Part shown: piece after piece, positions 44,101 to 54,926 of the stretch
Numbering within the stretch: the first letter of the stretch is position 1
Layout of the letters: each line of letters opens with the position of its first letter
Source of the DNA: Lotus japonicus
Lineage: Eukaryota > Streptophyta > Magnoliopsida > Fabales > Fabaceae
Length of the DNA: 64,000 nt
Assembly (NCBI RefSeq): GCF_012489685.1
Contig: NC_080042.1
Location: 74,576,566 to 74,640,565, forward strand
Reading direction: 5' to 3'
Notes under the pieces: model-generated
The model's database searches: none
Seen by the model: only the letters and a program-made list of their open reading frames with translations
What the model was told of the DNA's origin: nothing
Made by a program: the position numbers and the translations under genes

Positions 44101-45600
44101 CTATGAGGAGCTCCAACAGGCAACAAACAATTTTGATCAAGCTAGAGAGCTTGGAGAAGGAGGCTTTGGGACTGTTTACTATGGTAAGGGACTCATGATT
44201 CTTTCAACCTTTTGCACTGAAGTTGATTCCCATAGTTTTTCTTCGATAAATGAAGCTGTAGAAATCATAATTTTACCATTCTTAATATGATGATCAGTAG
44301 CAATAATATTGTTAGTTAAAAAAAGAGCCTACCATATTGTTTTCTTCATTATAATGAAGCTGTCTTGTTGAATAGCCTACATTTTGATTCCTTAACAACC
44401 AGGCAATCTTCAAGATGGACGTGAAGTTGCAGTGAAACGCCTATTTGAGCGCAACTACAGGCCAGTGGAATCATTCATCAATGAAATTCAGATACTCACA
44501 CGCATGCGACATAAATATCTTGTGTCCCTCTATGGCTGCACTTCACGTCACAGTCGTGAGTTACTGCTAGTGTATGAATACGTCCCAAATGGCACTCTTA
44601 GTTGCCATCTCCACGGTGATAAGGCAAAGCATAACATATTGCCATGGCATGTGAGAATGAGAATTGCCATAGACACTGCTAGTGCATTGACTTATCTCCA
44701 TGCTTCTGACATCATTCACCGAGACGTGAAGTCCAGCAACATCCTCATTGACAATTATTTTTGTGTTAAAGTTGCTGACTTTGGTCTTTCGAGATTATTC
44801 CCCAATGATGTCACACACGTCTCCACAGCTCCAAAGGGAACCCCAGGTTATGTTGACCCTGATTATCGCCTGTGCTACCAGCTTACAACAAAGAGTGATG
44901 TGTATAGCTTTGGAGTTGTTCTTGTTGAGCTAGTATCGTCTTTGCCAGCAGTTGACATGAGCAGGGAGAGGGATGAGATAAAGTTGGCAAATCTAGCCAT
45001 AAGGAGGATTCAAACAAGGGCATTTTGTGAGCTGATTGATCCTTCCCTTGGTTTCCAGTCAAATGACAAGTTGAAAAGGGCGATAATTTCAGTGGCTGAA
45101 TTGGCTTTTCAGTGTTTGCAAGGGGACAAGGATTTGAGACCCTCTATGAGTGAAGTGTTGGAGGTGCTTCAGAGAATTGAAAGTGAGAAGGATGAGCCAG
45201 GGAGTTTTGAGGGAATTGAAATTCATGGTGCTAGGGTTCCACAAAGTTATACACGTCCACCACTTCCAAACATGACACCGCAACGCCATCATCAAACACA
45301 CTGATGAAAGGGATAATGAGAATATTGTATCAAATATCAGTTACTAGCTAGTTAGTCTTTCATTTCAGATGGTTTATACTTGATACTTTATCATCGTCCT
45401 ACGATGAATATAAGGAATGATAATATTTTGTAAATTTCATGTAATACTACTACTAATTGCAGAGTATCCTTATTTATTGAATATGATTATATTATAAAGC
45501 ACATCCTTGCTTGTCCATTGGCTGAGGGAGAGTTCAGAGTAGGAAAATATGAGCATTTATGTTGTTCAGTATTCTGCAAGCAGTACATATTAATTAATGT
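41130..45600 (+). repeat. Receptor-kinase tandem duplication, unit 1
   Basis: Flank and gene B are repeated in the next unit. 41130-41880 matches 45600-46360 (same TAGGATTGTTTTCGTCTAT start); 42420-43080 matches 46600-47640; the gene and 3' flank to 45600 match to about 51190. It shows that gene B and the 47636-50904 pseudogene came from one tandem duplication that includes over 1.5 kb of promoter-side DNA. Confidence 0.75.
43078..45304 (+). CDS. LRK10-like receptor kinase with short GUB_WAK-type ectodomain, gene B
   Basis: Three exons: 43078-43771, 43917-44183, 44403-45304; GT-AG, phases kept; 620 aa. I start at ATG 43078, just before a strong signal peptide ([20 protein letters not shown]); upstream in-frame codons lack an ATG. 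Ectodomain about 30-230: Cys-rich start [16 protein letters not shown], then a diverged region, shorter than in gene A. Transmembrane segment about 233-253 (exon 2). Kinase: P-loop GEGGFG (311-316), VAVK Lys332, HRD 426-428, DFG 446-448, [10 protein letters not shown]. All catalytic residues present, RD type. Exon layout equals the 3' exons of gene A. Likely a plasma-membrane Ser/Thr receptor kinase; ligand unknown. Confidence 0.92.
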
Positions 45601-47635
45601 TTTCCTTCTTGTTTAAATCCTATAGGATTGTTTTCGTCTATCCTCTCTCTTCATCTTTTCTCTTGTTTAATTTCCAGCCTTATATATTCAAAAAATACCA
45701 AAAATATTCCTATTGATCTCCCTTTTGCCTTGTTTTCAGTTGGTTTTTTCAAATCCTAACAAAATGTCGTGATTACTTATGAAATTTATAATGAGTCCAA
45801 GCAAGACACTTCCCTTTTGACTGAAGGTCTCAAAGAAGATGTTGTCAAAATGCCATACAACTCTAGTATTAAGCTTTTTAAAAGCACAATCTTTATGGTA
45901 GATGATTTGATGTCAATGAATGTGAATGATGTTAAGAATGAAAATTTTGGCAAATACTTCCGAACAACTAGTTACTGAATTATCCCTAACTTTGTGAATG
46001 AACATGGCCACTCAACAAGGAGGGGTGAGCCCTTAATACTCGTAGAGCTATGGGTCCTCGCCATGTTGACCTAGTTGCCTCCTCCAATGTCGTCGGACAT
46101 GGACACTTATACACTTTCTAATTTGGATATTTACCCGATTTTCTATCTACTGTGGGATCCTGGAGAGGGATCCTGGAGATGATTCCGACTACTATGAAGC
46201 TTGTAAAATTTTATTAGCTTTCAACCTTTTTGTTTAAATTCATTACGATTGTTTTCGTGTATCATCTTTCTTCATCTTTTCTCTTATTTATTTCCAGCTA
46301 TATATATTAAAAAAATACCAAAAATATTTATTGCTCTCCCTGTTGCCTTGTTGGCAGTTAAGTTTTTCCAAATCCTAACAATGTCCCACCTATATATCTT
46401 CCCAAGCCAATTTTCGAAAAATAAATAAATATTTCCAAGTAGTTTCTCTAGTCAAGTCAGCTTGCCTAAATAAACACGGATACAAGACAGTCATAATTTG
46501 TGGAAAGACAACCATAATAGAGCTTATTCTGGCCAATTAAATTGAGAGGTTGTGACAAGTAAATAGTAATTGAAGATATATGCTACGAGCTATCTAATTG
46601 GTTGTCATGTACCCTAGTCCCATTGTTTTCCCTTCATCAACGCAATGACTAGTTATCATTGTGGCTGACCCATAATTGGTTATTACCATGAAGATAAATA
46701 TCGTTCAGCAAGTCAAGTTCGGAAAAAGAAACTATCATAACAAAGCATGAGCTTTGATAGCTCTTGTGCTCTCAAAATGGTAGTGACATCAAATTTAAGG
46801 TTACGTTTCGGAATAGTAAAAGTAAAAGTGTGGAAATTGTTTGAATTTAAAATAAAATAAAATGGCTGTATAGACATGACGCATCTAGCCAAAGAGGATT
46901 CCTCCCTCGGACACGGTTTTATGTTTTATATTATTTTTAGTCACTTTCTTTCTCTAGGGATTAAGATGACTAATATTTGAGGTAAATAACTATAAGAGAT
47001 TAGCTTGAAGTCGATGGTAAATGTTAGGGACAATTTTGGTGTTTGTAAAGGACCAATCACATGATTCACATCCCTCTTGGCACAAAAATCTACCTAGTGT
47101 CAATTTTTCATTACGTAAACTTCAAGCTCCATGAAACGGACAACTTCAAAAGTCAAGCCTTCATAGTGAGCAAGGGAGCTAACTAGTATAGATAATTGAA
47201 CTCCTTAAACATCTAATCTAAAATTCAATTCCTGGGTGGTGTGTATGAAGAAATATTTATTGTGAGAGGTCTACTTACTTAACGTGATCTTAGAGTTTCG
47301 GATGATTAGTCTCATGCCTAGCGGTGGATACCTTCAAAAACCAAAAAAGTGAGCCAACTGGGGAAGGCTAAGTATGAAAAGATGCATATTTTCAGCCTTT
47401 GGAAGATGAATTAACAGAATTTCCAACAGCCCTCTTTCCAGTCAATTTCTCAAGTCTTCCTTAGTCAATTGTCCAAGTCAACTAGCGTAGTAGACACACA
47501 TAATACAGTAGATAATTAGCACTGCTATATTATGAGAGAGAATGAGTTACACAAAAATCACCAATGAATGGCCTTATATTATTATTCTTCTTATTGAATA
47601 AGGCTTTTGGCCCCTTAATTGTGTTATATTTTTGG
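45601..47635. other. Duplicated 5' flank of the third receptor-kinase copy
   Basis: Co-linear with 41140-43077 upstream of gene B, with extra insertions. No supported gene; short frames here are relics shared with the upstream flank. Confidence 0.6.
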
Positions 47636-47651
47636 ATGGCTGCGCATTCAA

Positions 47652-48105
47652 ACTCTGTTTGGTAGAGTAGAGAGAGATAGAGTAGAGAGAGTAGAGAAGA
47701 GAGAAGTTGAGTAGAGAGAAATATGTGAGAAATAGAGTAGAATTTGAGGTTTTTGGTATGATAGAGATAGAAGAAGAAGATAAGAGAAAGAATGAGGTGG
47801 ATGGAAGGGAAAAAATTATTTTTAATGCTAAATGACATTTTTACCCTCAAATCTATAAATATTTAATTATTTTAAAGTTGATCAAATGTGCAGTATTGGA
47901 AAGTCCAAAAAAGGTGCAGATGTGGCCAATTTCTTCTCAACTTCTTCTCATTTTAAGAAGACTCTAAAAAGCTGGAGTGGCCCACCATAATCTTCTCTCT
48001 TCACATTCAGTACCGAGTAACCAAATGAGGGAGGAGAGATGCAATCCTTCCTAACTCTCTCCCTTCCTTCTCTCTCTCGCCAAAGTTGGCGCTACCAAAC
48101 ACAGT
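47652..48105. mobile_element. MITE inserted in the signal-peptide code
   Basis: Inverted ends ACTCTGTTTGGTAGAG (left) and CGCTACCAAACACAGT (right). The interior is rich in GAGA/TAGAG on the left and TCTCTC on the right; no ORF. It is absent from gene B at the same codons. No convincing target duplication is left. Confidence 0.6.
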
Positions 48106-48151
48106 GTCAGTGTTTGGTTTCCTTTTTCTGCTTCCTCTCTTGACTGCAGTT

Positions 48152-48677
48152 TGTTAGAATTCCTAAGTTAGAACCACACAACACCACAAAACCTTAGGCT
48201 TAAGGCAATGGGTGTGTGTGTTCTTTATTATATATGCACTTGTGCACTTGCTAATCTTGGCAATATGGGACTTCTTTGAGTCATTACTTTATTATCTCTA
48301 TTACTCCCCCTCAATTGGGACTCCATTTAATTTTATTTTTTGCCTGTGCCTTGCACTCCAGCGGGAACCTCAGTGGTCGTCGGACTTGTGCTCCTTCGTC
48401 CGAGTCTGCCTTTCGACTTTCTTTGTCTGGGCTAGTACTCTAGCGGGAACATCGGAGTTCCTTGGACTTGTGCTCCTTCATTTTTTTTGGAAGCGGAAGT
48501 CATGACTTGGATCATGTCAGCTCTGATACCATGTTAGAAATCCTAAGTTAGAACCACACAACACCACAAAACCTTAGACTTAAGACAATGGGTGTGTGTG
48601 TTCTTTATTATATATGCACTTGTGCACTTGCTAATCTTGGCAATGTGAGACTTCTTTGAGTCACCACTTTATTATCA
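48152..48677 (-). mobile_element. TRIM (miniature LTR retrotransposon), 526 bp
   Basis: Two nearly identical 146-bp direct repeats (48152-48297 and 48532-48677), each starting TGTTAGAA. On the minus strand TGGTATCAGAGC (48520-48531) abuts the right repeat, an initiator tRNA-Met PBS. A purine tract TTGAGGGGGAGTA lies next to the left repeat, a PPT. The 234-bp interior has no ORF but holds a duplicated CTCCAGCGGGAACCTC / GGACTTGTGCTCCTTC block. These are the defining parts of a TRIM. Target duplication not found; a small deletion at the site is likely. Confidence 0.82.
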
Positions 48678-51224
48678 CTCTAATGAATGTTCACCGCCTC
48701 TTCCCTGTGGATATCTAGGGGAAATCCATGTTCCCTTCACCAGTCCAAAACCAGAATGTGGGGTTATACATAAGAGGTTGTGAGACCAGCCTTGCAGTAA
48801 AAAAACTCGAACTGAAAAACCATATCTATGAGATTGATAGTATCTATCAGGAGGACAAGTACACTTCAATTTTCATCCACAATGCCGCTGACGCTGAAAT
48901 TGATTCAGAGTCACCCCAGAAAACTAACAGTATTAACTTCACAATATGCCGTCATAGGTCTACCCCTGAAACTGGTAACATGATCAAAAAACCCTGTCCT
49001 TCATACGACATCTACTATAGTTCTACATATCAGAATCCCTGGTTCCCCGCTCTTCTTTCATTTGCATGCTTACTGCCAGCACCCGATCCCCCTGAACCAT
49101 GTGTGCCCTCAATCTAATTTCTCATAATTGAATTAAATTCGAGGTCATTATGTGTCGATGTTAATCCTAAATGTCAACAAAATGCAAATATTTCAATTGT
49201 CATCCTCAATGACATAGCGCCGCACCCCTCTCGAACAACTGAGGACATAGAGCCCCACCCTTCTCAAACAGCACCGCAACCCTCTCAAACAATCGAAGAA
49301 GGGCACTTGCACCTCTCTCGAACAAACGACAAAGGGCACTTGAAGGCTGCTGTAATAGGTACTGTCTTGCATAACTATAATAATCTGCGCTCACATGTTG
49401 AATATCTATATTCATCAGTTGCTTAACAATTCAATCACCCTAAATAAAAAGCCTTTCGTCCTAGGATGTTACAGTGTATGGATTGGTCAGTAGTCTAAAG
49501 TTTTCCCCCTTACAGGTTTATCTTTAGGATAGGCAACCGTGATTACACTTGCCTCATTTGCTATTGTTTTTCTATACAAACGTACAAACAAATATTCAGG
49601 CTTACAAAACCAACCAAGAAGCACTTATTCTGGTCCCTACAGAGGTATATCAAACCCAGAAAGTAGAGCTGTCTACTTTGGGATCCCTGTGTTCTCCTAT
49701 GAGGAGCTCCAACAGGCAACAAATAATTTTGATCAAGCTAGAGAGCTTGGAGAAGGAAGCTTTGGGACTGTTTACTACGGTAAGGGACTCATGATTCTTT
49801 CACCCTTTTGCACTGAAGTTGATTCCAATAGTTTTTCTTCGATAAATGAAGCTGTAGAGATCATATTTTTACCATGTTTAATATGATAATCAGTACAAAT
49901 CATTGTGCTAGTTAAAAAAAAAAAGAGCCTATCATATTGTTTTCTTCATCATAATGAAGCTGTCTTGTTGAATAGCCTACGTTTTGATTCCTTAACAACC
50001 AGCCAATCTTCAAGATGGACGTGAAGTTGCAGTGAAACGCCTATACGAGCGCAACTACTGGCCAGTGGAATCATTCAACAATGAAATTCAGATACTCACA
50101 TGTATGCGAAATAAATATTTTGTGTCCCTTTATGGCTGCACTTCACGTCACAGTCGTGAGTTACTACTAGTGTATGAATATGTCCCAAATGGCACTCTCA
50201 GTTGCCATCTCCACGGTGATAAGGCAAAGCATAGAATATTGCCATGGCATGTGAGGATGAGAATTGCCATAGACACTGCTAGTGCATTGACTTATCTCCA
50301 TGCTTCTGACATCATTCACCGAGACGTAAAGTCCAGCAACATCCTCATTGACAATAACTTTTGTGTTAAAGTTGCTGACTTTGGTCTTTCGAGACTATTC
50401 CCCAATGATGTCACACACGTCTCCACAGCTCCAAAGGGAACACCAGGTTATGTTGACCCTGATTATCGCATGTGCTACCAGCTTACAACAAAGAGTGATG
50501 TCTATAGCTTTGGAGTTGTTCTTGTTGAGCTAATATCATCTATGCCAGCAGTTGACATGAGCAGGGACAGGGATGAGATTAAGTTGGCAAATCTAGCCGT
50601 AAGGAGGATTCAAAGAAGAGCATTTTGTGAGTTGATTGATCCTTCCCTTGGTTTCCAGTCGGATGACAAGTTAAAAAGGATGATAGTTTCAGTGGCAGAA
50701 TTGGCTTTTCAGTGTTTGCAAGGGGACAATGAATTGAGACCCTCCATGAGTGAAGTGTTGGAGGTGCTGCAGAGAATTGAAAGTGAAAATGATGAGCCAG
50801 CGAGTTTTGAAGGAATTGAAATTCATGGTGCTAGGGTTCCACAAAGTTATACACGTCCACCACTTCCAAACATGAAGCTGCAGCGCCATCATCAAACACT
50901 ATGATAAAAGGGACAATGAGAATAAGCGTCAAATATCAGTGACTAGCCAGTTAGTCTTTCATTTCAGATGGTAGGTACTTGTTACTTCTTTGTCATCGTT
51001 CTACGATGAATATAAGGCATGAGAATATTTTGTAAATTGCACGTAATGCTACTCCTAATCACAGAGTATCCTTATTTATTGAATATGATTATATTATAAA
51101 GCACATCCTTGCTTGTCCATTGGCTGAGGGAGAGTTCAGAGTAGGAAAATATGAGCATTTTATCTTGTTAAGTATTCTGCAAGCAGTACATATTAATTAA
51201 TATTTCCTATTAGTTTAGCATCTC

Positions 51225-51345
51225 AACTTTACTGGAAGGTGCTGAACAGAATTGAAGGTGGGGAGGAAGTCTACACATATAGAGGAAACAAGTGGATTAG
51301 TTAATCCACTATTTCAAATGTCAGTAGTTAGCTGCTAAGCCTAAT
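51225..51345 (+). pseudogene. C-terminal relic of a fourth receptor-kinase copy
   Basis: GGTGCTGAACAGAATTGAAG resembles the gene A code for EVLRTIES. GTGGATTAGTTAATCC and AATGTCAGTAGTTAG match gene A's last residues and stop (VGLVKN..., NVSS). Only the tail survives, immediately after the third copy. The relic is gene A-like rather than gene B-like. Confidence 0.5.
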
Positions 51346-52407
51346 TCCAATACTTGATATTTTTATTCTCTTCTAATAGTCCACCCAAAGTTAAGAACAT
51401 GATGACATTTGTCAGCACTCAAGCAGTTGCAAATTAATTATGTCATTATGTCAGCACTCAAGCAGTTGCAAATAAGAACATGAATCATTATGTCATTCAC
51501 TTGTACAGTTGTTAATAAGATGACGAACTATAATATTAGGCATACCTTTGGTCCTTTTCATACATATAAATGAAGGAATTTCTTACTTTCTTTTTTGGTG
51601 CCTAGGTGAGTTTTAATTCCTCTGCCATCAATGCTAGTACATATGGTAACTTATGCTTTTAACTATAATAAGCCAAGGTACCAAGACAGAAAGCACAAAC
51701 CCCTTTTTTTTTCTGGGTAAGTATAATCTATCATAAACTTTACTTTCACTACTGTATTTTGTTTAAGAAATACCAGAATTTTGAATTTAGCTATCATCTT
51801 ATTTCTCTGTTTAAAATTATGAGCTAAAAATATTTCCCAACTAACTTACTTTATTTTATAATAAGTGACAACTATGGCCTACATGACTTTTTTTAGCTCT
51901 TCTAGAGTTACAGATTTGTAGATTCTGACATGTGCAAGCATTTTGATCAACCACGAGTACTACTTCTAAGTTCTAAATAGTATAATAGTTTGAAAATAAC
52001 AAATTTATCTTATTCCCTCACTGATTTATTTATTTTAAAAAACATGAACTATAAATATTTTAGTTGCATATTTAATATTTTTGAATAAAACCAAACTTCA
52101 CATTGATTTTAATTTTTTTTAAAGCCATCTTGCATAGCATTATTTAGTGTTCTGTCAATTTCATTTGTGAAAGGAGAATCATCTATTTTATTCAAAAAAA
52201 ACATCTAAATACCTTGAAAGTTGAACCAGTCCAATTCCAGTGGTCCTGCATCCTTTTTCTACTTTGCCTATTCATGCCTTTGAATTTGAACCTCAAATTG
52301 CATAAGCTCACTGTCAAAAGCTTTAAAATAATGTTAGTATAAAGTGTTTCTATGTTTAATTTAATGCATTGTGGCATTGTGCTTATCCATGAGAATTTCC
52401 ACTTTGT

Positions 52408-52441
<34 letters not shown>

Positions 52442-52632
52442 GAATAAACCAGACAAAACACTTTGTAATTGACACCAAAAGATGCAACTGTTCACAAAAC
52501 AGATCTCATCGCTCCTCTCTCACTCTTACAAGAAGCATTCACCCTCACAATCATCATCGCCACTCAAATTTCAAATTCAAATTCACTGAAATTCACACAA
52601 GAAGAAGAGGAAGAAGAAGAAGTTACCTAGGA
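51346..52632. other. AT-rich intergenic DNA
   Basis: No gene seen. An (AT)n tract lies at 52411-52438. The last 100 bp (about 52490-52632) is a pyrimidine- and AGA-rich leader, the likely 5' UTR of the next gene. Confidence 0.5.
52411..52438. repeat. (AT)14 microsatellite
   Basis: Uninterrupted AT repeat, 28 bp. Confidence 0.9.
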
Positions 52633-53049
52633 ATGGCGACGCTGCTTCACGCGATGCAGTGCGGCGCGTCGCGGAGTCCGACGCTGAGTCCTCGGACGAG
52701 TCCGCTCGTGCATATCCGGCGCCGGAGAACCACGCTAAGGATGCTTCTCGGCCGGGGTGGAGGATCACGACGGCGGCGAGAATCGGCGATTCAGCGGGAA
52801 AGTCTGTTGGAGATGAAGGGCAGGGATCTGGTGCGGAGACGCTCACTGAAGGACCTGTTTGTGTCTTCGCCAGGTGGCGAAGATGATGTAACTAACGACG
52901 AGATTGGTAATAGCAGCGTTGATAATATGGGCCTTGCTGGGCCGGGTTATGCTCCCGGGTCGCCTAGACCCGTTGGGTCGGGTTTTCGTTGCCGGTCATT
53001 GCTGTCAAAGAGAGCTTGGCGCCCTGTTCTTGTTACCATTGCTGAGTAA
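52633..53049 (+). CDS. Small arginine-rich plant protein of unknown function
   Basis: Single-exon frame of 138 aa with ATG in a good context (GGAATGGCG) after a leader-like purine/pyrimidine tract. Markedly more GC-rich than its surroundings, as real plant exons are. The N-terminus has a Ser/Pro motif (TLSPRTSPL). The middle is Arg-rich (RRRRTTLRML, GGGSRRRRES) with RRRSLKDLF, a possible basophilic kinase site or basic targeting signal. A short acidic patch (GGEDDVTNDE) and a Gly/Pro stretch follow. No membrane segment or known domain. I do not recognise a named family. It could be a short nuclear or plastid regulator; that is a guess. Confidence 0.65.
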   Translation: MATLLHAMQCGASRSPTLSPRTSPLVHIRRRRTTLRMLLGRGGGSRRRRESAIQRESLLEMKGRDLVRRRSLKDLFVSSPGGEDDVTNDEIGNSSVDNMGLAGPGYAPGSPRPVGSGFRCRSLLSKRAWRPVLVTIAE

Positions 53050-54926
53050 TCGAAATTGTATATTCTGTGCTCAACACTCAACAAAAAAATAAAAAAAAAT
53101 TGTGTTTTAAAAAAATAATTATTTTTCTAAGATTTAGCACTATTATTTTGTTTTACATTTAATTTTTTTAGAAATTATATGTAATTTTAAGCGTGTTTTG
53201 TTGTCATCATCGATAATTTTGCACCCCCGGGATAGAACGTGATTAGATGTTGAGCAAGTTTTGAAGTTTCTCTCACCACACCTGGGTCAGAATTACAAGA
53301 GCAGTTACCACATAAAAAAGCCTCCCTCAAGTGAAAACGATGCAAGTATACTTTTCTTAATTGTTTTTTGACGGATAGTATGTTTTTTCTTAATGATGTT
53401 ATCTCAATAATAATATTTTTATAGTTTGAACATTATGGGGTTGATTTAAAAAAAAAATATTTATTACATATATTAGAGCATTCTTACACATTATTTAGAC
53501 ACGTTTCCTTGTATTGACCTAATTAAACAACTATCACAATTATCTAATTAAAAATTAGAAATAGTTAATCACTCGTCCTAAAAGAGTTAAAGTGTAATTG
53601 ATTTGGCTTTAAGAAAGAAGAGTTAAAGTGATTCTATGTGAGGCATATTGTAATATTGTCAAGGGTTTTATAACTCATCCTTTAAGTGATTACAAAATGA
53701 ATGGAAGAGTTAAATTGGTGATTATATGTATATTTTATTGAATAAAGTTTGATTGTTGATAACCTGTTTGTATCGAATATTGAGTGAGACAAATGAAAGT
53801 AAGACGATTGGGATTGGAATTTTTCATTTTGGCAAATATGTGCTAAATTGTTTTACGGCCATAGGATATTATTCTTTACTTTTTTATATTATTTTAAGGA
53901 AGAAGAATGAAAAGTTAAAGTGAGAGAGACGTGTAGCACATGGTGAGAGGCAGAAGAGGAGAATATATTTTGCCAAAGCATGAATTATCAACGTCGCAAA
54001 AGGGTGGAAAAAAAAGATAAAGACAAGCATGATGCTTAAGGAGATATATACATGATGTAACAATGCCATGGTTGCATAGCGAGGAAGTAAAGTAGGAATT
54101 GCTTATCAAAAAACATTACAGTGTCATATCTAAGTATGCTTCTAGTTCTATGATGGGCATCCCCACCATGTTCGAGACTATCCCGTTTATATCAACTTAT
54201 CTGAGTTGGAATCTGTGTAAATAGATAAGCATGGTCCCAACAGTTATGAAAGAGAACGCACTGTGTGATGACATAAATGGGCTACAACTTTAATCAGCAG
54301 CCACTACACAAGCTGTTTAATTGACATAACCAATTGAAATATCCAACATCCAAAACTTAATCAATTACAACAATTGCCAGCATGAAACTAAAGATGCTCT
54401 TACTTGTAAATTGTGTGCTCAGCTCAGTGAAAAACCAGAGGACAAGTAATTGTGGGAAAATCTACTACAATCAACTTCTGTAAGGAAAAAGTAATTCTGA
54501 GACATTTTACCTTAGGTAAAAAAAAAGCCAATATACAAACTCAAATGCTACACTTTGTAGTTTACTGCTGGAATTGATTTTGGAAACTAAATTAGTAAAA
54601 GCTAAACTAAACAACATATTGTGAATAACAAAAAAACCATAAGCAAAAACGCAAGACCAGTTTCAAAGCCAAATGGAAATGCTCCCTTTTTAACTCCATT
54701 CTATTCTACCTAAGAACATGGCCTTAGTAACTTCTGTCTATTTTATTATTACGCTAATACAATTCACAATTCCGGTAAAGCCGAGCAAATACATGCCTCA
54801 CAGAAGAACAAAATTCAGAGATACCTACTTATAAATTAAATGAAAGAGAAGACAATAAAAAAAAGATTATAGCGAATCAATGTCCTGTTAGCTGCTCCTT
54901 GTTTCCAAGAGGAATTGCTCAAGATT
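53050..54926. other. AT-rich intergenic DNA and 3' UTRs
   Basis: Contains the 3' UTR of the Arg-rich gene and, toward 54926, that of the carrier gene on the other strand. No coding or RNA gene seen; the genes on either side converge. Confidence 0.5.

Larger units (their letters stand above)
47636..50904 (+). pseudogene. Third LRK10-like receptor kinase copy, ectodomain broken, kinase exon intact
   Basis: Tandem copy of gene B. The ATG and first codons (47636) are followed at about 47652 by a MITE and, at the end of the signal-peptide code, by a TRIM (48152-48677). The ectodomain exon (to 49358) has a one-base frameshift near 48757, a stop after PSI near 49117, and a local expansion of HPSRTTED/HPSQTAPQPSQT-type repeats. 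Exon 2 (49516-49779) has a TAG in the transmembrane code (GGA-TAG-GCA) where gene B has GGA-TTG-TTG-GCA. Exon 3 (50003-50904) is open and keeps HRDVK, DFG and [10 protein letters not shown]. It cannot make a full receptor; a truncated soluble kinase would need a new start. Confidence 0.88.

Noticed and set aside
45769..45978. 69-aa frame also present upstream of gene B (41290-41500)
   Set aside because: Repeated only because the flank is duplicated; the upstream copy is broken and no family is recognised.
52583..52846. 87-aa minus-strand frame opposite the Arg-rich gene
   Set aside because: Shadow of the GC-rich coding exon; the plus frame has the ATG context, leader and full length.
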